Of a DNA stretch of 64,000 bases, positions 49,318 through 59,469 are shown piece after piece (the stretch's first letter is position 1; each line of letters opens with the position of its first letter). Origin of the DNA: Mesorhizobium amorphae CCNWGS0123 (GTDB lineage Bacteria > Pseudomonadota > Alphaproteobacteria > Rhizobiales > Rhizobiaceae); assembly GCF_001686985.1 (NCBI RefSeq), contig NZ_CP015318.1:1114001-1178000 (forward strand). The letters run 5' to 3'. Position numbers and translations under genes: made by a program. The notes under the pieces are model-generated. The model ran no database searches, was not told the origin of the DNA, and saw only the letters and a program-made list of their open reading frames with translations.

Positions 49318-52065
49318 ATGGGGCGCGCCAACATCGACTTCGAGGTCAACGGCGCCGCCGTCAGCGTCTTGGTGCAACCAGTGCGCCGTCTCTCTTCGGT
49401 GCTGCGCGACGAGTTGCGGCTGACCGGCACCAAGGTCGGCTGCGACGCCGGCGATTGCGGCGCCTGCACGGTGCTGGTCGACGGCGAACCGGTCTGCGCC
49501 TGCCTGATGCCGGCGGCCTCGGCAGCCGGCGCGGCGATAACCACGGTCGAAGGCCTGGCCAACGGAAAACTGTCGGCGCTGCAGGCCTCGTTCCTCGATC
49601 ATGGGGCGGCGCAATGCGGCATCTGCACGCCCGGCCTGCTGGTCGCGGCCACCGCGCTTCTGGATCGGAGGCCGAACCCGACCGAAGTGGAAACGCAGGA
49701 TGCGTTGGGAGGCGTGCTCTGCCGCTGCACCGGCTACCGAAAAATCATCGCGGCGGTGATGGATGCCTCGCGCCACGTTGAAAGCCTCGACCACCGCATG
49801 CCGCAATCCGGTTCTGCTGTTGGCGCATCGCCGGTTCGCCTCGATGGCTTGCCCAAAGTCACCGGTGGCGAAAAATTCGGCGGCGATTCCTTCCCGGCCG
49901 ATGCGCTGGCAGTGCTGGTGGTCCGCTCGCCGCACCATCACGCCCGGTTCACTTTCGGCGACCTGGATGCCTGGGCGAGGGCCCGTCCCGGCGTTGCCGG
50001 GGTCTTCACTGCCGCCGACATTCCGGGGAAAAACTGCTTCGGCGTCATCGGTCCCTTCGCCGACCAGCCCGCCCTGGCGGAAGGGTTTTCGCGCTTTCGT
50101 GGCGAGGCCGTGGCGCTGGTTGCCGGCGAGCGCGAAACCATCCTCGATCTTGACCTTGCGGACTTCCCTGTTTCCTGGACCGAACTGCCCCATGTGCTGC
50201 AGCCCTTTGAAGCGCAGGCCGGTGGCGCCGAACTGATCCACAAGCACCGTCCGGCGAACCTGCTCACCTCCGGTTTTGTCGAACGCGGCGATCCGGACGC
50301 GGCGCTCTCCGGCGCCGCCGTCACCGTGTCGGGCGCCATCGACACCTCCTACGTCGAGCACGCCTACATCGAGCCGGAAGCCGGCTATGCATACATGGAT
50401 GGCGACACGCTGGCCGTCGTCGCCTGCACGCAGGCGCCCTACATGGACCGCGACGACACGGCAAAGGTGCTGGGTCTCGCCGTCGACAAGGTACGCATCG
50501 TGCCGACCGCCACCGGCGGCGGCTTCGGCTCAAAGCTCGACGTCTCGCTGCAGCCTCTCATCGGCCTGGTGGCGATGAGGACGGGACGGCCGGCAGCACT
50601 TGCCTATACGCGCAACGAATCGATGATCTCGACCACCAAGCGCCATCCGGCCGAGATGCAGGCGACCATCGGCGCCGATGCCGAAGGCCATGTCACCGGC
50701 ATGGTCTTTGTCGGCGATTTCAACACCGGCGCCTATGCCAGCTGGGGCCCGACCGTCGCCAACCGCGTGCCGGTGCATGCGTCCGGTCCCTACGCCACGC
50801 CGAACTATCGTGCCGAAGGCCGCGCCATCCACACCAACGGCCCTGTCTCCGGCGCCTTCCGCGGCTTTGGCGTGCCGCAGGCGACGATCATGCAGGAGAC
50901 GCTCTACGACGAGCTGGCCGGCAAGCTGGGGATCGACAGGCTCGATTTTCGGCTGAAGAACTGCCTTCGGAACGGATCCGAAACGGTCACCGGGCAAAAA
51001 CTGGACTCCGGCGTCGGCATTGCCGAATGTCTCGAGGCGCTGCAGCCGCATTGGACGCGCGCCCTGGCCGACACGGAGCGGTTCAATGCCGGCAACAGCA
51101 CAAGAAAGCGCGGCGTCGGCGTCGCGTCCTGCTGGTATGGCTGCGGCAACACCTCGCTGCCCAATCCGTCGACGATCAAGGTCGGCATGTCGTCCCAAGG
51201 CGAGATCGTGCTGCATCAGGGCGCCGTCGATATCGGACAGGGATCGAACACGGTCATCAGCCAGATCTGCGCCGACGCGCTCGGCCTGCCGCTGGAAAAA
51301 TTCCGGCTGAAGAGCGCCGACACGGCGATTACGCCGGATGCCGGCAAAACATCGGCCTCGCGCCAGACCTTCGTCACCGGCAAGGCCGCCGAGAAGGCCG
51401 GCCGCGCCTTGCGCGAAGCGATCCTGCGCTTTGCCAATGTTTCGGAGAAGGCGGCGATTGCCCTTGATGGAGCAAGCCTGACTATCCGCGAGGGCGAGGC
51501 GACGCGGCGGATCGAGCTCTCGACGCTGGAAGCCGACGCCGACGGCCTCGTCTTCGTCGCCTCGGAAACCTACGACCCGCCGACGCTGCCGCTCGACGCC
51601 AAGGGCCAGGGCAAGCCTTACGCCGTCTACGGTTATGGCGCGCAGATCGCCGAACTCGAGGTCGACCTCGAGCTGGGCACGGTGAAGCTGATCAAGATCA
51701 CCGCCGCGCATGATGTCGGCAAGGCAATCAATCCGTTGCTGGTCGAAGGCCAGATCGAGGGCGGCATCGCGCAAGGCATCGGCATGGCGCTGATGGAGGA
51801 ATACATCCCCGGCCGCACCGAGAATCTGCACGACTATCTGATCCCGACGATCGGCGACGTGCCGCCGATCGAGACCATTCTGGTCGAAGTTCCGGACCCG
51901 GAAGGACCATTCGGCGCCAAGGGGCTGGGCGAGCATGTGCTGATCCCGACGGCGCCGGCGATCCTCAACGCCATCCGCCACGCCACCGGCGTGCTGGTTA
52001 CCAAGGTGCCGGCGACGCCGAGCCGTATCCGCGCGGCGATCCGCGACAAGGAGGCACGCCGATGA
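49234..52065 (+). CDS. Fused 2Fe-2S / molybdopterin subunit of xanthine dehydrogenase-family hydroxylase
   Basis: 943 residues. After a repeat tail, residues 30-175 form the two 2Fe-2S domains (Cys70, 75, 78, 88 and Cys128, 131, 163, 165), and 195-943 form the molybdopterin part with [15 protein letters not shown] and the catalytic Glu900 in KGLGEH. Such enzymes hydroxylate purines or N-heterocycles such as nicotinate at a carbon next to nitrogen. Fusion of the iron-sulfur and molybdopterin parts is less common than separate subunits. No XdhC-like maturation gene is next to it. The substrate, perhaps nicotinate, is inferred from the next gene. Confidence 0.88.
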   Translation: MSKAQPNMNKAQPGMSEAQPGMSEAQPGMGRANIDFEVNGAAVSVLVQPVRRLSSVLRDELRLTGTKVGCDAGDCGACTVLVDGEPVCACLMPAASAAGAAITTVEGLANGKLSALQASFLDHGAAQCGICTPGLLVAATALLDRRPNPTEVETQDALGGVLCRCTGYRKIIAAVMDASRHVESLDHRMPQSGSAVGASPVRLDGLPKVTGGEKFGGDSFPADALAVLVVRSPHHHARFTFGDLDAWARARPGVAGVFTAADIPGKNCFGVIGPFADQPALAEGFSRFRGEAVALVAGERETILDLDLADFPVSWTELPHVLQPFEAQAGGAELIHKHRPANLLTSGFVERGDPDAALSGAAVTVSGAIDTSYVEHAYIEPEAGYAYMDGDTLAVVACTQAPYMDRDDTAKVLGLAVDKVRIVPTATGGGFGSKLDVSLQPLIGLVAMRTGRPAALAYTRNESMISTTKRHPAEMQATIGADAEGHVTGMVFVGDFNTGAYASWGPTVANRVPVHASGPYATPNYRAEGRAIHTNGPVSGAFRGFGVPQATIMQETLYDELAGKLGIDRLDFRLKNCLRNGSETVTGQKLDSGVGIAECLEALQPHWTRALADTERFNAGNSTRKRGVGVASCWYGCGNTSLPNPSTIKVGMSSQGEIVLHQGAVDIGQGSNTVISQICADALGLPLEKFRLKSADTAITPDAGKTSASRQTFVTGKAAEKAGRALREAILRFANVSEKAAIALDGASLTIREGEATRRIELSTLEADADGLVFVASETYDPPTLPLDAKGQGKPYAVYGYGAQIAELEVDLELGTVKLIKITAAHDVGKAINPLLVEGQIEGGIAQGIGMALMEEYIPGRTENLHDYLIPTIGDVPPIETILVEVPDPEGPFGAKGLGEHVLIPTAPAILNAIRHATGVLVTKVPATPSRIRAAIRDKEARR

Positions 52066-53600
52066 GCGAGCTGGCCGAACGTTTCGAAACCCATGACCCC
52101 GGCGAGAAACAGGTGGCGGAAAAGATCCGCTGCGATGCCTGCCCGGTCATGTGCTACATCGCCGATGGTCGCACCGGCGCCTGCGACCGCTACGGCAATG
52201 TCGGCGGCCGCATCGTGCGTATGGATCCGCTGACCATCCTCGACCACGCGGCCGAAACCGGCGGTGCGGTCGTGCCTTTCGTTGCCGAAGGCGAGGCGTG
52301 GAACGGTGAACTGGTCAACACCGGCCGCCGCTTCGTCACCGCGATCGGTGCCGGCACCACCTATCCCGACTACAAGCCGGCCCCGTTCATCGTCAGCCAG
52401 GAGGTCGAGGGCGTCGATCTCGTCACCGTGGTGACGGAGGGCATCTTCTCCTACTGCGGCGTCAAGGTGAAGATCGACACCGACCGCCATATCGGTCCCG
52501 AAACGGCGACTGTGCGCGCCGAAGGCGAGGCGATCGGCCATGTCACGACCGGCGAGTACGGCTCGCAGATGCTGTCGCTGGGCGGCGTGCATCACCTGAC
52601 CGGCGGCTCCAAGGCGGAAGGGCGCGCCACTTGCGATGCAATGCTCAACCTGTGCAACCGCAAGCCGGTCGAGCTCACCATCGACGGCGGCGCCACGGTG
52701 ATTGTCGAAGCCGGCAAACCACCGGTCATCGACGGCAAGATCGAACACCGCATGCGTGTCGGCTGCGGCTCGGCCACCATCGGCATGTTCGCCACCCAGT
52801 GGCGCGGGCTGGTCGACGAGGTGGTGGTGGTCGATGACCACATCACCGGCGTCGTCTCAGAGCATCAGGCCGGCAAGGTGCTGGGCTGGCAGGATACCGG
52901 CATAAAGATCATTGGCCGCCGCTCGACGCCTGGCCGTTATTTCAAGGTATCGGAGCCTGGTCTCGGCTGGGGCGGCACCAGCATTTCCGACCCGCTGTCG
53001 ATCCTTGGTGAGTGGAACGTCAAGAAGGGCGCGCGTCCCGGCCTGTCGCTGCTGATGGTATCGACCACCGGCGAGCAGTTCGCCTATTACGAGCTCGACG
53101 ACGATCTGAAACCGGTCGAAAAGCCGTTCCCGGAACGGCTGCAGAAGTCGGTCGGTCTGATCGAGGAGAATTGCGAGCCGGCGCTGTGCACCGTGCTGTT
53201 CATCGGCGGTGCCGGCGGCTCGCTGCGCGCCGGCGTCACCGAGAACCCGGTCAACCTCACCCGCTCGGTACAGGGCCTGAAGACCTACGTCACAGTCGGC
53301 GGCGCGCCTGTCTATGTCTGGCCGGGCGGCGGCATCACGCTGATGGTCGATGTTACCCGCGTGCCGGAAGGTGCCTTCGGCTATGTGCCGACCCCGGCGC
53401 TGGTGGCGCCGATCGAGTTCACGCTGCGCCGCGATGACTATGTCAGGCTGGGCGGCTATGAGGCCGAGATCCGGAGCGTCGAGGACATCCTTGCCAAGGG
53501 CGGCGAATACCTCAATCCGCGTCGCGGCACCGGCGCGCCGGTCAGCAATCCCTGGCCGCCGCTGGCGCAGCTGCGGCGCGCGGCGAACGGGGCCGGCTGA
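52062..53600 (+). CDS. hnr: 6-hydroxynicotinate reductase-like iron-sulfur flavoprotein
   Basis: 512 residues. The N-terminus has Cys24, Cys27, Cys31 and Cys41 (CDACPVMC...GACDRYG), a probable iron-sulfur site. The rest matches what I know of 6-hydroxynicotinate reductase, which in Eubacterium barkeri reduces 6-hydroxynicotinate to 1,4,5,6-tetrahydro-6-oxonicotinate. The gene overlaps the hydroxylase gene by ATGA and the UPF0280 gene by one base. The same reductive route was described biochemically for nicotinate in Azorhizobium. Substrate identity here is inferred. Confidence 0.8.
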   Translation: MSELAERFETHDPGEKQVAEKIRCDACPVMCYIADGRTGACDRYGNVGGRIVRMDPLTILDHAAETGGAVVPFVAEGEAWNGELVNTGRRFVTAIGAGTTYPDYKPAPFIVSQEVEGVDLVTVVTEGIFSYCGVKVKIDTDRHIGPETATVRAEGEAIGHVTTGEYGSQMLSLGGVHHLTGGSKAEGRATCDAMLNLCNRKPVELTIDGGATVIVEAGKPPVIDGKIEHRMRVGCGSATIGMFATQWRGLVDEVVVVDDHITGVVSEHQAGKVLGWQDTGIKIIGRRSTPGRYFKVSEPGLGWGGTSISDPLSILGEWNVKKGARPGLSLLMVSTTGEQFAYYELDDDLKPVEKPFPERLQKSVGLIEENCEPALCTVLFIGGAGGSLRAGVTENPVNLTRSVQGLKTYVTVGGAPVYVWPGGGITLMVDVTRVPEGAFGYVPTPALVAPIEFTLRRDDYVRLGGYEAEIRSVEDILAKGGEYLNPRRGTGAPVSNPWPPLAQLRRAANGAG

Positions 53601-54481
53601 TGAACGGCCCGCAGGCGCATTGGCTCGACGACGGCGGGCGGCTTCATCTCAATCATGGGCCGATCGACCTGATCATTGGGGTATTTGGCCCTGCCGAAGA
53701 ATGCCAGGCCGCCTATGGTCAGGCGGTAGCGCGATTCCAGACCGTCCTGACCGAACTGGTGGAAGAGCTTGCAGAATTGCGCCGTCCGGCCTCGACAAAG
53801 CCACGCCTGTTCGCCGGACCAGTGGCGCGTCGGATGGAAGCGGCGGTCGCGCCGCTGGTAAGAACCTTCATCACGCCGATGGCCGCCGTCGCCGGCTCGG
53901 TAGCCGACGAAATGCTGGCCGCCTTGCTGGCCGGCCGAAAGCTCGACCGCGCCTATGTCAACAATGGCGGCGACAGCGCCATCCACCTCGGCACCGGCCA
54001 GTCGATGACCCTCGCCATTGCCGGCACGGGGCATGGGCTGCAGGACCGGATCGTCATTCGCGCGGGAGACGCGGTACGTGGTGTCGCCACCAGCGGCTGG
54101 CGTGGCCGCTCCTTTTCGCTGGGCATCGCCGATGCCGTCACCGTGCTGGCGAGAACCAGCGCCGAGGCCGATGCCGCCGCGACGCTGATAGCCAACGCCG
54201 TCGATCTACCCGATCACCCCGCCATCAAGCGCGAGCCTGCGCGCGACCTGGCGCCCGACAGCGACCTGGGCGACCGCCTGGTGACGACGGCGGTCGGCCC
54301 GCTTTCACCGGTAGAAATCGCCACTGCACTGGACAGCGGGCTCGCTGTCGCCGATGATTTTCGCCGAAATGGCCTGATATCAGCTTCGGCGATTTTCCTT
54401 GCCGGTCAAACCCGCATCAGTGGTTCCATGGCGCTTGCAGCGCCCACGAAAATCCCAGGGAAGGAAGTTGCCCATGCCTGA
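53600..54481 (+). CDS. UPF0280 family protein
   Basis: 293 residues. Motifs AVAGSVADEMLAALLAG, YVNNGGDSAIHLGTGQS and VATSGWRGRSFSLGIADAVTVLA identify UPF0280. From memory the family falls in the ApbE-like superfamily, whose best-known members transfer flavin covalently to proteins; the NNGGDSAIHL and ATSGW segments correspond to the ApbE-type nucleotide-binding positions. Its start overlaps the stop of the reductase gene. A role in flavinylation of the reductase is a hypothesis. Confidence 0.85.
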   Translation: MNGPQAHWLDDGGRLHLNHGPIDLIIGVFGPAEECQAAYGQAVARFQTVLTELVEELAELRRPASTKPRLFAGPVARRMEAAVAPLVRTFITPMAAVAGSVADEMLAALLAGRKLDRAYVNNGGDSAIHLGTGQSMTLAIAGTGHGLQDRIVIRAGDAVRGVATSGWRGRSFSLGIADAVTVLARTSAEADAAATLIANAVDLPDHPAIKREPARDLAPDSDLGDRLVTTAVGPLSPVEIATALDSGLAVADDFRRNGLISASAIFLAGQTRISGSMALAAPTKIPGKEVAHA

Positions 54482-55058
54482 GTTTCCGATCCGCAAGATC
54501 GCGGTTCTGACCGAGGAAATCTTTCATGACGGCGGACCGGCGGCGAAAGAGCCGCGCCGCCGCGCCGCGGCCCTGGCGCTGGTGAAGAACCCCTTTGCCG
54601 GCCGCTATGTCGAGGATCTGCAGAGCGCCATGGACGATCTGAAGCCGCTGGGGCTGATGCTCGCCGACCGGCTGATCGCAGCACTTGGCGGCGACGTGAA
54701 GCAGATCGATGGCTACGGCAAGGGCGCCATCGTCGGCTCCGCCGGTGAACTCGAGCATGGTGCTCTCTGGCACGTGCCAGGCGGCTACGCCATGCGCGAG
54801 CGGCTCGGCGACGCCAAGGCGATCGTGCCGTCGGCAAAGAAGGTCGGCGCCTTCGGCGCGAAGCTCGACGTGCCGCTCGGCCACATCAACGCCGCCTATG
54901 TGCGCAGCCATTTCGACGCCATGGAAGTTGGTGTCAGCGACGGGCCGCGTGCCGATGAGATCCTGTTCTGCCTTGCCATGACCTGCGGCCCGCGCATCCA
55001 CGATCGCATGGGCGGTCTGGCGGCCAGGGACATCAAGGCATGGGATGGGCTGCGGTGA
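54474..55058 (+). CDS. DUF1185 (amino acid synthesis fold) protein
   Basis: 194 residues. IRKIAVLTEEIFHDGGP, NPFAGRYVEDL, GKGAIVGSAGELEHGALWH and VPLGHINAAYVRSHFDAMEV mark the DUF1185 family (AA_synth), for which a crystal structure showed a chorismate-mutase-like trimer fold. The biochemical role is unknown. It overlaps UPF0280 by eight bases and MarR by four. Conserved His, Glu and Lys residues would allow a hydrolase or lyase; in this operon ring opening or a later step is possible. Confidence 0.85.
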   Translation: MPEFPIRKIAVLTEEIFHDGGPAAKEPRRRAAALALVKNPFAGRYVEDLQSAMDDLKPLGLMLADRLIAALGGDVKQIDGYGKGAIVGSAGELEHGALWHVPGGYAMRERLGDAKAIVPSAKKVGAFGAKLDVPLGHINAAYVRSHFDAMEVGVSDGPRADEILFCLAMTCGPRIHDRMGGLAARDIKAWDGLR

Positions 55059-55519
55059 GCGCCGGCGAGGAAGTCAGGCTCAAGCTGGTCGAGGCCGAGG
55101 AGCCCGAGGACAACGACTACCATTTGCAGGAGCAGGTCGGCTTCATCCTGCGCAAGGCACATCAGCGCCATGTTGCGATCTTCGCCGCCCATATCGCCGA
55201 TCTGACGCCGCCACAGTTCGCCGCGCTGGCCAAGCTGCACGACGTCGGCGAGACCTCGCAGAACCAGCTCGGCACGCTGATTGCCATGGATGCGGCAACC
55301 GTGAAAGGCGTCATCGACCGGCTGAAGGCGCGCGGCCTGGTCGAGCTTTCCAAGCACGAGGTCGACAAACGGCGCCTGCTGGTCAATCTGACCGTTGAGG
55401 GCCGCGAGGCGGTCGAGCGGCTGATCCCGCTTGCGCGTGGCATCACCGAGGAAACGCTGGCGCCGCTGTCGGCCAAGGAAGCGGCCACCTTCATGCGGCT
55501 GCTGGCCAAGTTGGCGTGA
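55055..55519 (+). CDS. MarR-family transcriptional regulator
   Basis: 154 residues from a GTG in a GTGA overlap (an ATG at 55040 would add five residues). The winged helix spans about 50-115: LTPPQFAALAKLHDVGETSQNQLGTLIAMDAATVKGVIDRLKARGLVEL with the wing KHEVDKRRLLVNLT. It is the last gene of the operon; MarR proteins with aromatic-acid ligands usually repress their own operon. A fitting pseudo-palindrome overlaps the promoter 6.8 kb upstream. Confidence 0.92.
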   Translation: MSAGEEVRLKLVEAEEPEDNDYHLQEQVGFILRKAHQRHVAIFAAHIADLTPPQFAALAKLHDVGETSQNQLGTLIAMDAATVKGVIDRLKARGLVELSKHEVDKRRLLVNLTVEGREAVERLIPLARGITEETLAPLSAKEAATFMRLLAKLA

Positions 55520-55547
55520 AGGAATTCCGGCCCGCTTGACGGCCTAC

Positions 55548-55577
55548 AAAAAAGCCCGGCGCGACGCCGGGCTTTTG
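55548..55577. terminator. Rho-independent terminator between marR and pntB
   Basis: GCCCGGCG, loop CGA, CGCCGGGC with AAAAAA before and TTTT after. It works in both directions and separates the convergent operons. Confidence 0.92.
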
Positions 55578-55605
55578 CTGCGTTCTTGAGGAAGCGGCCG
55601 ACGGC

Positions 55606-57003
55606 TCAGTGATCCATGGCCTTGACGATCTCTTCCGTCATCTTCTTGGCGTCGCCAAGCAGCATCATGGTGCCGTCCTTGTAGAACAGCGTGTTGTCGA
55701 TGCCGGCATAGCCGGAGCCGAGCGAGCGCTTGACGAACAGGCAGGTGCGGGCCTTGTCGACGTCGAGGATCGGCATGCCGTAGATCGGCGAGGACTTGTC
55801 GTCGCGGGCGGACGGGTTGGTGACGTCGTTGGCGCCGATGACATAGGCGACGTCGGCCTGTGCGAATTCCGAGTTGATATCCTCGAGCTCGAACACCTCG
55901 TCGTAAGGCACATTGGCCTCGGCCAAGAGCACATTCATGTGGCCGGGCATGCGGCCAGCCACCGGGTGGATCGCGTATTTGACGTCGACGCCATTGGCCT
56001 TGAGCTTGTCGGCCATTTCGCGCAACGCATGCTGCGCCTGGGCGACCGCCATGCCGTAGCCGGGCACGATGACGACCTTCTGCGCGTTCATCATCAGATA
56101 GGCGGCATCGTCTGCCGACCCCTGCTTGACCGTGCGCTCGATGCCGTCGTCGGCCGCTATCGCCGTCTCGCCGCCGAAGCCGCCGAGGATGACCGAGATG
56201 AACGAGCGGTTCATGCCCTTGCACATGATGTAGGACAGGATCGCGCCGGACGAGCCGACCAGCGCGCCGGTGATGATCAGCGCCAGGTTGCCGAGCGTGA
56301 AACCGAGGGCCGCCGCCGCCCAGCCGGAATAGGAGTTCAGCATCGACACGACGACCGGCATGTCGGCGCCGCCGATCGGGATGATGAGCAGCACGCCCAG
56401 CACCAGCGAGGCCGCCACGATCAGCCAGAAGACGAGCTTCGATTCCGTGGTGACCAAAAGCACGATCAGAACGACGAGTGCGATGCCGAGCGCGATGTTG
56501 ATGAAGTGGCGGCCGCCGATCATGATCGGCTTGCCCGACATGCGGCCATCGAGTTTGAGGAAGGCGATGACCGAGCCGGTGAAGGTGATGGCGCCGATGG
56601 CAACGCCAAGGCTCATTTCGATCAGCGCCTGGGCATGGATGTCGGCAACCGTACCGATGCCGAAACTTTCCGGCGCATAGATCGCGGCGGCCGCCACCAT
56701 GACGGCGGCAAGGCCGACGAGGCTGTGGAAGGCAGCGACCAGCTGCGGCATCGAGGTCATGGCGATGCGCCGCGCCGTGACGGCGCCGACGGAACCGCCG
56801 ATCAGCAGCCCGAGCACGATCAGGCCGAAGCCACCGGCCGAAGGGACCGCCAGCGCCAGCGTCGTGGCAATGGCGATGCCCATGCCGATCATGCCGTAGA
56901 GATTGCCCTGGCGGCTGGTGGTCGGATGCGACAGGCCTCGCAGTGCCAGGATGAACAGGATGCCGGAGACCAGATAGAGGAAGGAAGCGAAGTTGGCGTT
57001 CAC
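55606..57003 (-). CDS. pntB: NAD(P) transhydrogenase subunit beta PntB
   Basis: 465 residues. Nine or so membrane segments fill the first half; the NADP-binding dIII domain follows with VVIVPGYGMAVAQAQHALREMADKLKANG, HPVAGRMPGHMNVLLAEANVPYDEV and VIGANDVTNPSARDD. A GTG start lies one base beyond the end of pntAB. The complex uses the proton gradient to make NADPH from NADH at the inner membrane. Confidence 0.95.
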   Translation of the reverse strand: MNANFASFLYLVSGILFILALRGLSHPTTSRQGNLYGMIGMGIAIATTLALAVPSAGGFGLIVLGLLIGGSVGAVTARRIAMTSMPQLVAAFHSLVGLAAVMVAAAAIYAPESFGIGTVADIHAQALIEMSLGVAIGAITFTGSVIAFLKLDGRMSGKPIMIGGRHFINIALGIALVVLIVLLVTTESKLVFWLIVAASLVLGVLLIIPIGGADMPVVVSMLNSYSGWAAAALGFTLGNLALIITGALVGSSGAILSYIMCKGMNRSFISVILGGFGGETAIAADDGIERTVKQGSADDAAYLMMNAQKVVIVPGYGMAVAQAQHALREMADKLKANGVDVKYAIHPVAGRMPGHMNVLLAEANVPYDEVFELEDINSEFAQADVAYVIGANDVTNPSARDDKSSPIYGMPILDVDKARTCLFVKRSLGSGYAGIDNTLFYKDGTMMLLGDAKKMTEEIVKAMDH

Positions 57004-57004
57004 G

Positions 57005-57430
57005 TCACTTGTCCTTCTTCTTGTACATGGCCAGCATGCGCTGGGTGACGAGGAAGCCGCCAAAGATGTTGACCGACACCAGCATCAGCGCAACGAAGCC
57101 GAAGCCGGTGGCGATGCCGGACGCCGAGATGCCGACGGCCAGCAGCGCGCCGACGACGATGACCGAGGAAATGGCGTTGGTGACGGCCATCAGCGGCGTG
57201 TGCAGCGCCGGCGTGACCGACCACACGACATAATAGCCGACGAAGATCGCCAGCACGAAAATGGCGAAGCGGAAGACGAACGGATCGATGGCGCCGCCCG
57301 ACAGTGCGTGCGCGGCGTCGCCCGCCGCCTCGGTGCCGGGCGTGGTCGCGAGGTTCTGCACCGCGAGGCGAACTGCGGCGCTCGCCTGGTCGAGCTGGTC
57401 GAGGGCTTTCTGCAAGGTCTGATCCATCAC
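57005..57430 (-). CDS. pntAB: NAD(P) transhydrogenase membrane subunit PntAB (alpha 2)
   Basis: 141 residues with four membrane segments ([60 protein letters not shown]). Having this part as a separate gene is the alphaproteobacterial arrangement (Rhodospirillum type). It overlaps pntAA by four bases. The poorly hydrophobic first 60 residues form a linker. Confidence 0.92.
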   Translation of the reverse strand: MMDQTLQKALDQLDQASAAVRLAVQNLATTPGTEAAGDAAHALSGGAIDPFVFRFAIFVLAIFVGYYVVWSVTPALHTPLMAVTNAISSVIVVGALLAVGISASGIATGFGFVALMLVSVNIFGGFLVTQRMLAMYKKKDK

Positions 57431-58716
57431 GCGATCCCCTTCGGCTTGGCAGCGGACTTGCCCGTGGCGGCATTCTTGCCGGCGGCCTTTTTCGGCGCGG
57501 CTTTCTTCACCGACGCATCGGCGACCATGGTCTTCGCCAGGATCGCCGCCGGTTCGACATGCTGGCCCTTTGGCGGTTCTGCAGCCTTGGCGAAGGCCGG
57601 GTGCACCACCTTGCCGGCATCGGTCAGCATGGTTGCCTTGACCAGTTCGTCGTCGCGCTTGATGGCGAGCGTCTTCGTCGCCTTGTCGACCAGCGTCTCC
57701 AGGAAGGCAAAGAGGTTCCTGGCATAGAGCAGCGAGGCCGAAGCGGCGACGCGGCCCGGCACGTTGAGATGGCCGACGATCTTGACGCCGTTGGTGGTCG
57801 TCACGACCTTGCCAGGCACGGCGCCCTCGACATTGCCGCCGCGCTCGACCGCGAGGTCGACGATGACCGAACCCGGCTTCATCGACGCGACCATCGCCGC
57901 CGAGACCAGCTTCGGCGCCGGACGGCCGGGGATCAGCGCCGTGGTGATGACGATGTCCTGCTTGGCGATGTGCTCGGCGGTCAGCGCCGCCTGCTTGGCC
58001 TGATATTCCTTCGACATTTCCTTGGCGTAGCCGCCGGCGGTCTCGGCCGCCTTGAACTCCTCGTCCTCGACCGCAAGGAATTTGGCGCCGAGTGACTGCA
58101 CCTGTTCCTTCACCGCCGGACGCACGTCGGTGGCGGTGACAACAGCGCCAAGCCGGCGCGCCGTGGCGATCGCCTGCAGGCCGGCGACGCCGACGCCCAT
58201 GATGAAGGCCTTTGCCGCCGGCACGGTGCCAGCCGCCGTCATCATCATCGGCAGCGCCCGGTCATATTCGGCGGCCGCGTCGACCACCGCCTGGTAGCCG
58301 GCGAGATTGGCCTGCGAGGACAAGACGTCCATCGACTGCGCGCGGGTGATGCGCGGCATGAATTCCATCGAGAAGGCGGTGACGCCTGCCTTGGCAAGTG
58401 CGGCGACGGCGGCATCGTTGCCATAGGGGTCCATGATGGCGATGACGGCGGCGCCGGACTTGTAGCCCTTCAGCTCCGCATCCGTCGGCCGGCGCACTTT
58501 CAGCACCACATCGGCCTCGGCGGTATCGCCAGCCTTGCCGATCGCGGCGCCCGCCTTGGCGAATTCCTCGTCGGGAATGCGCGAGGCCGTGCCGGCGCCG
58601 GTCTCGACGACCACGTCGAGACCCAGCGCCGCCAGCCGTTTCACCGTGTCGGGCGAGGCCGCGACGCGCGGCTCGTTCGCATCGAGTTCACGAGGGATGA
58701 AAACCGTCTGTCCCAC
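57427..58716 (-). CDS. pntAA: NAD(P) transhydrogenase NAD-binding subunit PntAA (alpha 1)
   Basis: 429 residues. [28 protein letters not shown] starts the dI domain; [23 protein letters not shown] and [26 protein letters not shown] (Rossmann GxGxxG) are the NAD site. The C-terminus is a Lys/Ala-rich tail ([24 protein letters not shown]), unusually basic. The start is a GTG seven bases after AAAGGA; an ATG five bases upstream is in another frame. Confidence 0.94.
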   Translation of the reverse strand: MGQTVFIPRELDANEPRVAASPDTVKRLAALGLDVVVETGAGTASRIPDEEFAKAGAAIGKAGDTAEADVVLKVRRPTDAELKGYKSGAAVIAIMDPYGNDAAVAALAKAGVTAFSMEFMPRITRAQSMDVLSSQANLAGYQAVVDAAAEYDRALPMMMTAAGTVPAAKAFIMGVGVAGLQAIATARRLGAVVTATDVRPAVKEQVQSLGAKFLAVEDEEFKAAETAGGYAKEMSKEYQAKQAALTAEHIAKQDIVITTALIPGRPAPKLVSAAMVASMKPGSVIVDLAVERGGNVEGAVPGKVVTTTNGVKIVGHLNVPGRVAASASLLYARNLFAFLETLVDKATKTLAIKRDDELVKATMLTDAGKVVHPAFAKAAEPPKGQHVEPAAILAKTMVADASVKKAAPKKAAGKNAATGKSAAKPKGIA

Positions 58717-58800
58717 CGCATGATCCTTTCGGCTGGAACCTGTTGCGCAAGACGCCGGCCGGACCTCCGGCAGCGTCCCTAGCGAAGGATTTCGGAAAGT

Positions 58801-59025
58801 CTATCGGAGAATGAAGGCGCCGGCAGCCAGGATCAGGGCGCAGAGGATGGTCGCCGAGAAGAAACCGCCAACGAAGAAGCCGAACGCCATCGCGATAACT
58901 ATGGCGAGGCAAAAGAGCGAACCGTATTTGGCCAGCGCCAGGAAGCCCGCATAGGTGCGGTCGTGCTCGGCATAGTCCATCTTCGCGCCCAGTTCGACAG
59001 GACCGGACGGCGTGTGCTCAGCCAT
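58801..59025 (-). CDS. aa3-type cytochrome c oxidase subunit IV
   Basis: 74 residues. GAKMDYAEHDRTYAGFLALAKYG followed by one or two hydrophobic segments is the alphaproteobacterial COX4_pro_2 family, a small single-pass subunit of aa3-type oxidase. AAGGGG precedes the ATG. The oxidase genes themselves are not in the window. It lies just upstream of the pnt operon on the same strand. Confidence 0.88.
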   Translation of the reverse strand: MAEHTPSGPVELGAKMDYAEHDRTYAGFLALAKYGSLFCLAIVIAMAFGFFVGGFFSATILCALILAAGAFILR

Positions 59026-59192
59026 AGGAATACCCCTTCGAAGACATCTTTGAGGCACATAGCGAAAAGCCGGGCCAAGAGCAATGGCGCTATTGCCGCA
59101 TCGCCGGAGACAACAGCCTCAAAGGAAAGTTGAAAGGCGTCCCGTCGAGGCGGGGCCCCTGGCCTTCGTGGGGAGTGACGGGTTCCGGGATA

Positions 59193-59342
59193 TCAGCCCG
59201 CCAAATGCGGGAACAGTCCGAGCAGGCCGGCGATGATCAGGTAGATCGCGACGATGTAGTTCAAAAGCCGCGGCATCACCAGGATCAGCACACCGGCAAT
59301 CAGCGAGATCAGCGGGGTGAGCGCGATCGCGGAAATGGTCAT
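59193..59342 (-). CDS. DUF3096 small membrane protein
   Basis: 49 residues: MTISAIALTPLISLIAGV, then LILVMPRLLNYIVAIYLIIAGLLGLFPHLAG, two short membrane segments joined by a MPRLLN turn, as in the DUF3096 family. AAGGAC lies just upstream of the ATG. Function unknown. It stands alone between the oxidase subunit and the FeeM-like gene. Confidence 0.75.
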   Translation of the reverse strand: MTISAIALTPLISLIAGVLILVMPRLLNYIVAIYLIIAGLLGLFPHLAG

Positions 59343-59469
59343 GTCCTTGGTCCTTTCTCGAGTTGATGTCCGCCGTCCTCAGCCGATGCAACGACGGTAT
59401 CTGTCGCCGCGACAACGCCGGCACGGCCGGAAAGCTCCTTGCCGGCACCATCACAAAACCCGTGAAGGC

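Noticed and set aside
49318..52065. Start of the hydroxylase at the fifth ATG
   Set aside because: No ribosome site lies before it; the first ATG has AAGGTGG and the ATGA overlap with the FAD subunit. It remains possible as an internal start.
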